Positions 7,359 through 15,435 of a stretch of 64,000 bases of DNA are shown here, in pieces. Positions within the stretch are counted from its first letter, which is position 1. Each line of letters starts with the position of its first letter. The notes beneath the pieces are model-generated. The model worked only from the letters and a program-made list of their open reading frames with translations. It made no database searches and had not been told where the DNA came from. This DNA comes from Microbacterium caowuchunii (GTDB taxonomy: Bacteria > Actinomycetota > Actinomycetes > Actinomycetales > Microbacteriaceae): positions 186,001 through 250,000 of the forward strand of contig NZ_CP044231.1 in assembly GCF_008727755.1 (NCBI RefSeq), given 5' to 3'. The position numbers and the translations under genes were made by a program.

Positions 7359-9656
7359 ATGCCCAAGAGCAAGAAACCCGCCGGCGGACGACCCGCCAAG
7401 AACTTCGAGCCGCGCTACGGCGCGAAGACCTCGTTCCAGGACCGTAAGCGTCGCCCGGGCGAGGCCTCGGCCGGGACGACCGGATCCAAGAGCGCCGGCC
7501 ACCGCGGGTACCGCGCGGAGGAGACCACCGAGTCGGCCGCCCCGAAGCGCCGCTGGACCGCGCAGGAGCGCGCCGGACGCGACGAAGCTCGCGGCATCCG
7601 TACGCAGAGCCGCGGTCAGGACGACCGTCCGGCTCGTTCCTACGACGACCGACCCGCTCGTTCGTACGATGACCGTCCGGCTCGTTCCTACGATGACCGT
7701 CCGCGTCGGAACGACGACCGTCCGGCGCGTTCGTACAGCGACCGCCCTGCGCGCTCCCACGACGACCGGCCGGCGCGTTCGTACAGCGACCGTCCCGCTC
7801 GCTCCTACGCCGACCGCCCCGCTCGCCCGACCGGCGCGCGCCCGGCGCGTTCGTTCGACGACCGTCCGCGTCGGAACGATGATCGTCCGGCTCGTTCCTA
7901 CGACGACCGTCCGGCCCGTTCCTACGGCGACCGTCCGGCTCGGAACGACGACCGCCCGGCACGCTCGTTCGACGACCGCCCGCGTCGGAACGACGACCGG
8001 CCGGCACGCTCGTACAGCGACCGTCCCGCCCGTCCCTCCGGCGGCCGTCCGGCACGCTCGTACGACGACCGCCCGCAGCGGCGCTCGCAGGACGACCGTC
8101 CCGCACGCTCCTTCGAGGGCCGCCCGGCGCACTCCGATCGCCCGCAGCGCCGCTTCGACGACCGTCCGGTCCGCGACGAGCGCCCCGCGCGTGCAGCCGA
8201 GGACCGGCCGCGCCGCTCCTTCGGCGACCGTCCCGGCCGCTCGTTCGACGAAGGGTCCGCCCGGTCTTACGACCAGCGCCCGCGTCGCACCGAGGGCCGT
8301 CCGGCACGGTCGTTCGACGACCGTCCTCGGCGTTCGTCCGATGACCGCCCCCGTCGCACGGACGGACCGGGTCGTTCGGACTGGAAGGCCGCGCCCAAGG
8401 CGCACGACCCGAACGTGGATGTCGTGCACGAGCGGCTCGAGGCGCAGTCCGTGGTGGCTGCCGCCGTCGAAGGCCAGGGGTTCGGAGATCTGGGCCTCGG
8501 CCAGAACATCGTGAAGGCGCTCGCCGAGCTGGGTGCTCCGTCGCCCTTCCCGATCCAGGCGGCCACCGTGCCGTCGATCCTCGAGGGCCGCGACGTCCTC
8601 GCCCGCGGCCGTACCGGCTCGGGCAAGACCATCGCCTTCGGTGCTCCGCTGGTGGAGAACGTGCTGCGCGCGCAGGCCGGCACGAAGCGCGAGTTCGGGC
8701 GTGCGCCCCGCGCACTGATCATGGCGCCGACGCGTGAGCTCGCGCTCCAGATCGACCGTACGGTGCAGCCGATCGCGCGCAGCGTCGGCCTGTTCACGAC
8801 GCAGATCTACGGTGGCGTGCCGCAGGCGCGTCAGGTGGGCGCGCTCAAGAAGGGCGTCGACATCATCATCGGCACGCCCGGTCGCATCGAGGACCTGGTC
8901 AACCAGGGCAAGCTCGACCTCTCCCAGGTGGAGATCGCGGTGCTCGACGAGGCGGACCACATGTGCGAGCTCGGCTTCGTCGAGCCGGTGCAGCGCATCC
9001 TCCGCCGTACCGCCCCGCACAGCCAGAAGCTGCTGTTCTCGGCGACGCTCGACCGTGAGGTCGCGGCGCTGGTCGACGAGTTCCTCCGCGATCCGGCCGT
9101 GTACGAGGTCGCCGGTGAGACGCAGGACTCCGGCACGATCGACCACCGGGTCTTCGTGATCGACCACCGGGACAAGGGTGAGATGCTCACCTCTCTCGTG
9201 GACCGTGACGGGAAGACGCTCGTGTTCGCCCGCACCCGTGCCTACGCCGAGATGCTCGCCGAAGCGTTCGAGGATGCCGGTATCGCCGCGGTGGCGCTGC
9301 ACGGTGACCTCAACCAGGCACGCCGCACCCGCAATCTGCAGCGTCTGACCGACGGCAAGGTGCAGGTGCTCGTCGCCACGGACGTCGCAGCCCGCGGCAT
9401 CCACGTCGATGACATCGACCTGGTCGTCCAGGCCGACGCGCCGGACGAGTTCAAGACCTACCTGCACCGTTCCGGCCGCACCGGCCGCGCCGGCCGCCGA
9501 GGCACGGTGGTGACCCTCATCACCCGCCAGCGTCGTCGTCGCATGACCGAGCTGCTCGGCCGTGCCGAGATCGATGCGCCGTTCGACGAGGTGAGCATCG
9601 GCGACGACCTGATCGAAGAGGTCGCCGGCCGCCAGCTCGCCGACGTCACCGGCTGA
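7359..9656 (+). CDS. DEAD-box RNA helicase with a repetitive Arg/Asp-rich N-terminal region
   Basis: A 765-residue ATP-dependent RNA helicase. Residues about 88-340 are disordered repeats of the type DDRPARSY and DDRPRRN, an RNA-binding, phase-separation-prone extension. The helicase core follows: Q motif (APSPFPIQAATVPSI), Walker A GRTGSGKT (417-424), PTRELALQ, GTPGRIEDL, DEAD (530-533), SAT, and the C-terminal lobe with VLVATDVAARGIHV and HRSGRTGRAGR. The usual C-terminal tail of such helicases is short here, so the extension sits at the front instead. The start at 7359 has AGAAGG upstream. Likely roles are ribosome assembly, mRNA turnover and cold adaptation; this is inferred from the family. 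Confidence 0.93.
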   Translation: MPKSKKPAGGRPAKNFEPRYGAKTSFQDRKRRPGEASAGTTGSKSAGHRGYRAEETTESAAPKRRWTAQERAGRDEARGIRTQSRGQDDRPARSYDDRPARSYDDRPARSYDDRPRRNDDRPARSYSDRPARSHDDRPARSYSDRPARSYADRPARPTGARPARSFDDRPRRNDDRPARSYDDRPARSYGDRPARNDDRPARSFDDRPRRNDDRPARSYSDRPARPSGGRPARSYDDRPQRRSQDDRPARSFEGRPAHSDRPQRRFDDRPVRDERPARAAEDRPRRSFGDRPGRSFDEGSARSYDQRPRRTEGRPARSFDDRPRRSSDDRPRRTDGPGRSDWKAAPKAHDPNVDVVHERLEAQSVVAAAVEGQGFGDLGLGQNIVKALAELGAPSPFPIQAATVPSILEGRDVLARGRTGSGKTIAFGAPLVENVLRAQAGTKREFGRAPRALIMAPTRELALQIDRTVQPIARSVGLFTTQIYGGVPQARQVGALKKGVDIIIGTPGRIEDLVNQGKLDLSQVEIAVLDEADHMCELGFVEPVQRILRRTAPHSQKLLFSATLDREVAALVDEFLRDPAVYEVAGETQDSGTIDHRVFVIDHRDKGEMLTSLVDRDGKTLVFARTRAYAEMLAEAFEDAGIAAVALHGDLNQARRTRNLQRLTDGKVQVLVATDVAARGIHVDDIDLVVQADAPDEFKTYLHRSGRTGRAGRRGTVVTLITRQRRRRMTELLGRAEIDAPFDEVSIGDDLIEEVAGRQLADVTG
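7619..8360 (+). repeat. Degenerate 24/27-bp coding repeats in the helicase gene
   Basis: Many imperfect copies of a unit close to GACGACCGTCCGGCTCGTTC encode DDRPARS(Y/F). Copies differ mainly at third codon positions, which shows selection on the peptide, and some adjacent copies are nearly identical in DNA, which shows recent duplication. Copy number is likely variable among strains. Confidence 0.85.
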
Positions 9657-9670
9657 TCCCGCATCCCCTC

Positions 9671-9747
9671 GACCGCGAGACTGCACTCCCGCCACGAGAC
9701 GGACGTTCCCACGCTCCGTCTCGTGCGGGGGATGCAGTCTCGCGGTC
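9671..9747. terminator. Long hairpin of the CGCGAGACTGCA repeat family
   Basis: Arms 9671-9703 and 9715-9747 are complementary over 33 bases with about four mismatches, loop of 11, followed by TTTT. It separates the convergent helicase and radical SAM genes and would terminate both. The same outer arm recurs at 34364-34438, so it is a dispersed element, not a unique terminator. Confidence 0.85.
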
Positions 9748-9776
9748 TTTTGCCGGGGCGCAGGGCTCCGGAGCGG

Positions 9777-10934
9777 TCAGAACAGCGGCTGCGGGGCGGG
9801 GGCGATGGCCGGGGTTCGGCCGGTCGAACGGACGGGACCCGGCCCCCGACGGACCGGAACGAGGGTCACCGCATCGTCGCCGAAGAGCGAGCGCCCTGCC
9901 GTGGCGGCGGAAGCCGTCGTGCGCACGCTCTGCGCCACGGATGGGGACACCGGCCGCGCGCGCACCGGCTCCTCCTCGTCGCGTCCGTCCAGCCGGTGCG
10001 CGCGCAGGAGCGGACGGATGCGGCCCGCCAGCCACTGCCGGTAGCCCTTCGGTGCTGAGGTCGCCGCACCCGGGTACAGACCCAGGTACTTCGGTACGAG
10101 CTCCTGGTGCTCCCGCGCGAGCCACTGCATGAACCAGGGCTTCACGCCCGGGCGCAGATGAAGAGCGCCGTAGACGACGCGCACGGCGCCGGCGGCCCGG
10201 ATCCGCGCCAGGGCGTCATCGAGGGCCGCCGCGGAGTCGGTGAGGTGGGGGAGTACGGGCATGAGGAACACGGACACCCGGAACCCCGCGTCCGTCGCCG
10301 CCCGCACGGTGTCGAGGCGCGCCTGCGCCGTCGGCGTCCCGGGCTCGATCGCCTTCTGCAGCTCGTCGTCGTAGACCGCGATCGACATCGCCAGCGAGAC
10401 GGAGACGTGCTCACGCGCCCGCTGCAGCACCGGAAGATCCCGGCGCAGCAGCGTGCCCTTGGTGAGGATGGAGAACGGCGTGCCCGAAGCCGCGAGCGCG
10501 TCGATGATCCCCGGCATCAGGCGGTAGCGTCCCTCGGCGCGCTGGTACGGGTCGGTGTTCGTCCCGAGCGCGACGTGCTCGCGCGCCCAGGACGGCCGAT
10601 GCAGTTCCCGCTCGAGCACCTCGGCGACGTTGACCTTGACGACGACCTGCGAGTCGAAATCCCGACCGGTGTCGAGGTCCAGGTACGTGTGGGTGCCGCG
10701 GGCGAAGCAGTAGACGCAGGCATGCGAGCAACCCCGGTAGGGGTTCACCGTCCAGTCGAAGGGCATCGCGGATGAGCCGGGCACGTGGTTCAGTGCCGAC
10801 TTCGCCGCCACCTCGTGGAACGTCATCCCCGCGAACTCGGGGGTCGTCACGGAGCGCACGAGACCCGTGAGGCGCTCGAGTCCCGGGAGCGCGTCCGCAT
10901 CCGTCGCGCCCACCTGCTGACCCTGCCATCTCAT
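9777..10934 (-). CDS. Rv2578c-family radical SAM protein
   Basis: A 385-residue radical SAM enzyme. The iron-sulfur cluster motif is CSHACVYC (Cys-x3-Cys-x2-Cys) in NPYRGCSHACVYCFAR, the hallmark of this SplB-like actinobacterial family. Further conserved blocks are LGTNTDPYQ and ILTKGTLLRRDL. The C-terminus (about 60 residues) is a basic, low-complexity tail. The reaction is unknown; relation to spore photoproduct lyase makes a DNA- or nucleotide-directed reaction conceivable but unproven. The ATG at 10934 lacks a ribosome site, so a leaderless mRNA is possible. It is divergent from the VanY-type gene. Confidence 0.88.
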   Translation of the reverse strand: MRWQGQQVGATDADALPGLERLTGLVRSVTTPEFAGMTFHEVAAKSALNHVPGSSAMPFDWTVNPYRGCSHACVYCFARGTHTYLDLDTGRDFDSQVVVKVNVAEVLERELHRPSWAREHVALGTNTDPYQRAEGRYRLMPGIIDALAASGTPFSILTKGTLLRRDLPVLQRAREHVSVSLAMSIAVYDDELQKAIEPGTPTAQARLDTVRAATDAGFRVSVFLMPVLPHLTDSAAALDDALARIRAAGAVRVVYGALHLRPGVKPWFMQWLAREHQELVPKYLGLYPGAATSAPKGYRQWLAGRIRPLLRAHRLDGRDEEEPVRARPVSPSVAQSVRTTASAATAGRSLFGDDAVTLVPVRRGPGPVRSTGRTPAIAPAPQPLF

Positions 10935-11055
10935 ACAGCGAGTAGAACAAAAAGACGAACCGGAGTCAATGCGGTCGGCGTGCCGATCGTACACAAGATC
11001 CATCGCGGTCCGCTGTGGGGGCGCGGACGCCGGCGGCGTAGAGGACAATGGTCCG

Positions 11056-12030
11056 GTGATCCACCCCGCCGAACCCGCGGCGGCCCCGACCCGCCGTGCC
11101 GCCCGCGCGACAGCCCTCCGGCTCCGTCGCCGGCGGCTCGCCGTGCTGTGCCTGGGGGTGCTGGCCGTGGTCGCGGTGATCGCGGGTATCGCCGGTATCA
11201 CCGGCGGGACGGGCTCCGACCAGACGGGCGGGGAGGCTGCCGCAGCGCGACCGGCCGGGGTCCAGTCGCTTCCCGCCCCCCGGTTCACCACCGTGGCCCC
11301 GTCCCCCTCCATCTGCGACGACCCGGCGGTCGCTGCCGCGATGGCGGCGGGTGACGACGAGGCGGTCGTGGTGGCGGCGGGCGGCGGCGTCGCCTTCCGC
11401 GAGGCCGTGGTGACCGGTGCGGCGCCGTGCATCTCGCTCTCGGACCCCGCTCGGCGGTGGGTCGTCGTGAACAAGCAGCGTCCGCTCGAACCGGTCTCCT
11501 ATGAACCGCAGGGGCTGGTGACGGTGGAGGGTCTGCGGACGTTCAACGGCGGGATCCTCCGCCAGGACGCCGCCGACGCGCTCGCCGCCATGGCCGCGGC
11601 GGCGCGGCAGGCGGGGGTGGGGGAGATCGGTCAGCTCAGCGGTTACCGTTCGTACGACATGCAGGTCCGCACGTATGCCGAGAACGTCGCTCGCGGGGGA
11701 CAGGCTGAGGCGGACGTCTCCAGCGCGCGCCCCGGGTACAGCGAGCACCAGCTCGGCATCACGATGGATCTGATGCCGTGCGCAGAGGGATGCGGCACGC
11801 TCGACGACTTCGGCCCGTCGCCGGTGGGGCAGTGGGTCGCGCAGAACGGGTGGGAGTTCGGGTTCATCGTCCGGTACGAGGCGGACAGCACCGCGATCAC
11901 CGGTTATGAGGCGGAGCCCTGGCACCTCAGGTTCATCGGGCCGGAACTGGCGCGCGCGTATCACGAGGGCGGATGGCGCAGCCTGGAGGAGTTCTTCGGG
12001 CTTCCGGCGGCCCCGGCCTACCCCGGTTGA
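11056..12030 (+). CDS. D-alanyl-D-alanine carboxypeptidase, VanY/LAS type
   Basis: A 324-residue membrane-anchored peptidase that trims the terminal D-Ala of peptidoglycan stems. After a basic N-terminus (RRAARATALRLRRRR) one helix (AVLCLGVLAVVAVIAGIAGI) anchors it, then a Pro/Ala linker leads to the zinc domain at about 190-310: SGYRSYDMQ, SEHQLGITMDL (His and Asp ligands) and EPWHLR (His ligand). The GTG at 11056 is chosen because GACAAT stands six bases before it, a leaderless arrangement; longer in-frame starts would overlap the radical SAM promoter. A hairpin follows the gene at 12055. Confidence 0.88.
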   Translation: MIHPAEPAAAPTRRAARATALRLRRRRLAVLCLGVLAVVAVIAGIAGITGGTGSDQTGGEAAAARPAGVQSLPAPRFTTVAPSPSICDDPAVAAAMAAGDDEAVVVAAGGGVAFREAVVTGAAPCISLSDPARRWVVVNKQRPLEPVSYEPQGLVTVEGLRTFNGGILRQDAADALAAMAAAARQAGVGEIGQLSGYRSYDMQVRTYAENVARGGQAEADVSSARPGYSEHQLGITMDLMPCAEGCGTLDDFGPSPVGQWVAQNGWEFGFIVRYEADSTAITGYEAEPWHLRFIGPELARAYHEGGWRSLEEFFGLPAAPAYPG

Positions 12031-12054
12031 TCGGCTTTCGCGGAGACCGACAAT

Positions 12055-12073
12055 CGCGGAACTCAGTTCCGCG
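12055..12073. promoter_or_regulatory. Perfect inverted repeat, 9-bp arms
   Basis: CGCGGAACT (12055-12063) and AGTTCCGCG (12065-12073) are exact complements separated by one base. It lies 25 bases after the peptidase gene and about 50 bases before the -10 box at 12125. The near-zero spacer argues for a protein-binding operator more than a terminator; it has no T-tract. Confidence 0.5.
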
Positions 12074-12137
12074 CCAGCCGGGATGGAATCCCACAGCATC
12101 CTGGCCGCGTCCGCGCGCTTCGCCTAGAATCGCGCAC

Positions 12138-12182
12138 GTGGCGACGTCGCCGCGCGCACCCCGTGCCGCAGCGTCGCCCTGA
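12138..12182 (+). CDS. Possible leaderless 14-aa leader ORF upstream of the acyl-CoA dehydrogenase
   Basis: A strong -10 (TAGAAT, 12125-12130) is followed after seven bases by GTG, which would therefore be at or next to the transcript start. The frame reads MATSPRAPRAAASP and stops at 12182, 35 bases before the dehydrogenase start. The Ala/Pro/Arg composition could make it a translation-sensing leader, but chance is possible in such G+C-rich DNA. Confidence 0.3.
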   Translation: MATSPRAPRAAASP

Positions 12183-12217
12183 GAACCGCCACCGCGGAGA
12201 GGGAGGACCGGCGCACC

Positions 12218-13381
12218 ATGGAGCGCGTTATCTACGACGAGGACCACGAGGCATTCCGCGACGTCGTCAAGGAGTTCATCAAGCGCTACGGCACGAACGA
12301 GAAGCGCGAGAAGTGGGATGCGGACGGCGAGGTCGACCGGGCCACCATGCTGGCTGCCGGCGAGTCCGGCATCATCGGGCTCTCCGTTCCGGAGGAGTTC
12401 GGCGGCGCCGGCATGCTGCAGGACTACCGGTTCCGCGCGATCGTCAACGAGGAGACCATCAAGGCCGGTCTCGGCTCGCTCGCGGGAGCCTTCGGCATCC
12501 AGGACGACCTGGCGGTGCCCTACCTGGCCCACTTCGGCACGCAGGCGCAGAAGGAGAAGTGGCTGCCCGGGATGGCGACCGGAGAGGTCATCGGCGCTCT
12601 CGCCATGACGGAACCCGGCACCGGCAGTGACCTCCGCAGCATCAAGAGCGTCGCGAAGAAGGTCGACGGCGGCTGGATCCTCAACGGTGCGAAGACGTTC
12701 ATCTCCTCGGGAAAGACCGCCGATCTGCTCGTCACGTTCGTGAAGACCGGGGAGGGCAACCGCCCCGACGCCTTCAGCCTCGTCCTGGTCGAGAACGGCA
12801 TGGAGGGCTTCGAGCACGGCAAGAAGCTGCACAAGATGGGTTTCGCCGGGCACGACACGGCAGAGCTGTCGTTCACCGACGTGTTCATCCCGGACGAGAA
12901 CCTCATCGGCGGCGAGCCCGGGCACGGGTTCGTGCAGCTCATGCGCAACCTGCCGCTCGAGCGCCTCTCGATCGGCGTCGCCGCCGCCGCGGCGGCCGAG
13001 GCGGGGCTGTTGTGGACGCTGGACTACACGAAGAGCCGTGAGGCCTTCGGGCAGCCGGTCGCGGACTTCCAGAACACCCGGTTCAAGCTCGCGGACATCG
13101 CCACGACCGTGGATGTGCTCTGGACCTACGTCGACCGCGCCATCGAGCTCTACGGACAGCAGAAGCTGACGCCGGAAGAGGCGGCGAAGGTGAAGTTCTG
13201 GTGCACCGAGCGCGAGTGGGAGGTGCTGGACACCTGCGTGCAGCTGCACGGCGGCTACGGCTACATCCTCGAGTACCCGGTGGCGCGTGCGTTCGTGGAT
13301 GCCCGCGTGCACCGCATCTACGGCGGTACCAACGAGATCATGCGCGAGATCGTGGCCCGTCAGGTGACCGGCCGCAAGTAA
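12218..13381 (+). CDS. Acyl-CoA dehydrogenase
   Basis: A 387-residue FAD enzyme of normal length for the family, oxidising an acyl-CoA to the trans-2-enoyl-CoA and passing electrons to ETF. Visible motifs are ALAMTEPGTGSDL (acyl-CoA and FAD binding), WILNGAKTFISSG, GFAGHDTAELSF, and the C-terminal IYGGTNEIMREIVARQ where the Glu is positioned as the catalytic base. GGGAGG precedes the ATG at 12218. Transcription probably starts near 12137. It stands alone, and chain-length preference cannot be read from the sequence. A strong hairpin at 13392 follows. Confidence 0.92.
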   Translation: MERVIYDEDHEAFRDVVKEFIKRYGTNEKREKWDADGEVDRATMLAAGESGIIGLSVPEEFGGAGMLQDYRFRAIVNEETIKAGLGSLAGAFGIQDDLAVPYLAHFGTQAQKEKWLPGMATGEVIGALAMTEPGTGSDLRSIKSVAKKVDGGWILNGAKTFISSGKTADLLVTFVKTGEGNRPDAFSLVLVENGMEGFEHGKKLHKMGFAGHDTAELSFTDVFIPDENLIGGEPGHGFVQLMRNLPLERLSIGVAAAAAAEAGLLWTLDYTKSREAFGQPVADFQNTRFKLADIATTVDVLWTYVDRAIELYGQQKLTPEEAAKVKFWCTEREWEVLDTCVQLHGGYGYILEYPVARAFVDARVHRIYGGTNEIMREIVARQVTGRK

Positions 13382-13391
13382 CCCGCGTGAC

Positions 13392-13424
13392 GAGGCGGGG
13401 TGGGTGTTCGACCCGCCCCGCCTC
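13392..13424. terminator. Bidirectional terminator hairpin
   Basis: GAGGCGGGGTGGGT pairs with ACCCGCCCCGCCTC (13411-13424) with one G-T pair and a GTTCG loop. It lies between the convergent acyl-CoA dehydrogenase and pirin genes. Confidence 0.8.
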
Positions 13425-13444
13425 CGTCATGCGTACGCCGGGTC

Positions 13445-14443
13445 TCACATCCGGCGTCGCCGTCGGGTGAGCCGGACCCCGGGCAGCGGAGGAGCCGGGA
13501 CCCGCTCATCACCGTGGCCGATGACGTGACCGAATCGCGGGGAGCCGGACTCCCATTCGTCCCGGGCCGCGACGATCTCCTCGTGCGAACGGCCGACGAA
13601 GTTCCACCACATGACGATCTCGTCCTGGAACGGCTCGCCGCCCAGCAGGAAGAGCGTCGCCCCCGAAGCGGACCCGACCTCGATGCGGTCCCGGCCGACG
13701 CCGAGATAGAGCAGCTGCAGTGCGGCGAGGGGGACGTCGCCGTCCTCGCTCCGCGCGGGCTCCGCATGTACGAGGGGGTCGCCGTCGATCCCGACGATCG
13801 CGTACTCCCACTCCGGATGCAGCGGCAGGACCGCTCGGGCTCCGGGCGGGATGCGCACCTCCGCGCCGGCGATGGGCGTGTACGCGCTCGCCGGCGACGT
13901 GACGCCCGCGAACTCGCCGAGGACGACGGTCGCCTCCGCTCGTCCCTCCCCGCTCGTCTCCAGGGCCGCCACGGGGAGCCGGGTGTGCTGTTCGAAGGCG
14001 GGCGGACCGTGCCGCCGGGACTCCGGCAGGGCCACCCACAGCTGCAGCGCGTCCAGCGGGATCGGTTCGTCCGTGAGCGAATACTCGCTGTGCGCGATCC
14101 CCTCCCCGCTGGTCATCAGATTCAGCTGACCGCGCGAGATCACGACGTCGCTGCCGACAGCGTCGCGGTGGCGCACATCCCCCACGAACGGCCAGGTGAC
14201 GGTCTGCAGGCCGATGTGGGGATGCGGTTCCACGCGCATCCGGGCCTCCTGCGGCCCGAACCGGTCGAGGAAGCACCAGGCACCCACCATCGGCAGGTCA
14301 CGGTGCGGCAGGACCCGGTGCACCTGCATGCCGCGCAGACCGCCGAGCGGGACGTCCCGGGACTCGAGCAGGACGGCGCGGGGCCCGGCCGGCGGCACGG
14401 GCGCCTCGGTGGTGGCGTCGACCTCCGCGTCCAGGCGGGTCAT
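13445..14443 (-). CDS. Pirin family protein
   Basis: A 332-residue bicupin. The N-terminal cupin carries the metal ligands in EPHPHIGLQTVTWPF (two His) and GEGIAHSEYS (His and Glu), as in pirins that act as quercetinase or as redox-linked regulators. The C-terminal pirin_C half spans about 190-300 (for example VLPLHPEWEYAIV). The cellular role here is unknown. The ATG at 14443 overlaps the stop of the upstream acetyltransferase gene by four bases (ATGA), so the two are translationally coupled. The very end is basic (RLTRRRRRM). Confidence 0.9.
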   Translation of the reverse strand: MTRLDAEVDATTEAPVPPAGPRAVLLESRDVPLGGLRGMQVHRVLPHRDLPMVGAWCFLDRFGPQEARMRVEPHPHIGLQTVTWPFVGDVRHRDAVGSDVVISRGQLNLMTSGEGIAHSEYSLTDEPIPLDALQLWVALPESRRHGPPAFEQHTRLPVAALETSGEGRAEATVVLGEFAGVTSPASAYTPIAGAEVRIPPGARAVLPLHPEWEYAIVGIDGDPLVHAEPARSEDGDVPLAALQLLYLGVGRDRIEVGSASGATLFLLGGEPFQDEIVMWWNFVGRSHEEIVAARDEWESGSPRFGHVIGHGDERVPAPPLPGVRLTRRRRRM

Positions 14444-14769
14444 CGTGCCGGATTCTCGCCGCCGTCGGCGGGCCAGTCCACCTGGAGGCCGTCGATCGGG
14501 TGCTCACGGAGGTACTCGGCGATGAAGGGGCACCTCGGCACCACCGTCTCGCCGCGCGCGGCCGCATCCGTCAACGCACCTTCGGCGAGGGCGGAGCCCA
14601 GCCCTCGTCCGCCGAAGGCCGGGTCGATCTCGGTGTGCGTGAAGACGACGCGGCCGGACCCGTCCACCCGGTAGAAGGCGGCACCCACGGGCTCTTCCCC
14701 CAGCCGGATGTCGTAGCGGGATCCTGCGTCGTTCCGTTCGACGTGCACCGGGGCATCGGCGTCGGTCAT
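14440..14769 (-). CDS. GNAT-fold N-acetyltransferase (NATD1/YjdJ-like)
   Basis: A 109-residue minimal acetyltransferase. It shows the short family pattern EEPVGAAFYRVDGSGRVVFT, followed by HTEIDPAFGGRGLGSALAEG, where GGRGLGS is the acetyl-CoA phosphate loop, and the conserved CPFIAEYLREHP near the end. The acceptor is unknown. GAAAGGA precedes the ATG at 14769, and TAGCGT (14802-14797 on this strand) is a good -10. It is the first gene of a two-gene operon with pirin. Confidence 0.87.
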   Translation of the reverse strand: MTDADAPVHVERNDAGSRYDIRLGEEPVGAAFYRVDGSGRVVFTHTEIDPAFGGRGLGSALAEGALTDAAARGETVVPRCPFIAEYLREHPIDGLQVDWPADGGENPAR

Positions 14770-14915
14770 GGCGGGTCCTTTCGTCGCTGGCTCTCCACGC
14801 TAGGCGCAGGCGACGAGGGGCGCCATGGTGCCCGGCCGCCCGATCGCGCGCGTCAAGCCGATCGCGCGCGTCGGCGCTCGGGCATAACGTGAGCCGCACG
14901 GACGAAGGAGACCTC

Positions 14916-15353
14916 ATGGACGAACTGTTCGACGCCGGCGATCCGGCCACCGAGAAGCACCTGCGCATGCTCACCACCGACCTCATCGCCTGGTTCACGA
15001 CCATCGGGAAGGACGGGGCGCCGCGAGCGGTCCCGGTGTGGTTCTTCTGGGACGAGGGCCGCATCTACGTGCTCAGCGAGCCGGGGACGGTGAAGGTGGC
15101 CAACGTCCGCCGCGACCCCCGCGTCCTGATGCACTTGAACGCGGACGGTCCGCACGGCGACGACGTGCTGGTGTTCCGCGGCACGGTGGAGGTCACCGAC
15201 GGCGGTGTGACGGAGTGGCTCGGGCGGTTCCGTGAGCCGTACGAGGCGAAGTACCGGGAGGCGATCGCCGCCTACGGGATGCCCCTGGAGAAGATGGCCG
15301 AGGTCTTCTCCACGCTGATCACCTTCACCCCGACGCACAAACTGGGGTGGTGA
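14916..15353 (+). CDS. PPOX-class F420-type oxidoreductase (Rv3369-like)
   Basis: A 145-residue split beta-barrel protein of the pyridoxamine-phosphate-oxidase fold. The block WFTTIGKDGAPRAVPVWFFW, followed by RIYVLSEPGTVKVANVRRDP, is characteristic of the actinobacterial TIGR03667-type family, which commonly binds F420 or flavin to reduce small substrates. AAGGAG precedes the ATG at 14916 by five bases, so this start is better than a GTG nine codons upstream. It stands alone between the pirin operon (divergent) and the DUF3516 helicase. Confidence 0.82.
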   Translation: MDELFDAGDPATEKHLRMLTTDLIAWFTTIGKDGAPRAVPVWFFWDEGRIYVLSEPGTVKVANVRRDPRVLMHLNADGPHGDDVLVFRGTVEVTDGGVTEWLGRFREPYEAKYREAIAAYGMPLEKMAEVFSTLITFTPTHKLGW

Positions 15354-15435
15354 GGGGTCCGGCGCAGGCCCTGTAGGGCCGCCGCCGGGGTGGAGCACGG
15401 CCCGGCGCGGGCGCCGCATCCGGCAGACTCGAAGG

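Noticed and set aside
7619..8360. CRISPR-like array
   Set aside because: Units are contiguous, in frame and vary at third positions, without unique spacers; it is a coding repeat.
7123..8715. N-terminal extension of the aldose epimerase through the repeat region
   Set aside because: Homology and the leaderless -10 support the start at 7122; the extension is antisense to the helicase repeats.
7167..9695. An open frame of 842 codons on the minus strand across the helicase gene
   Set aside because: It lies wholly antisense to a conserved helicase, has no recognisable domain, and arises from the G+C-rich codon bias and the coding repeats.
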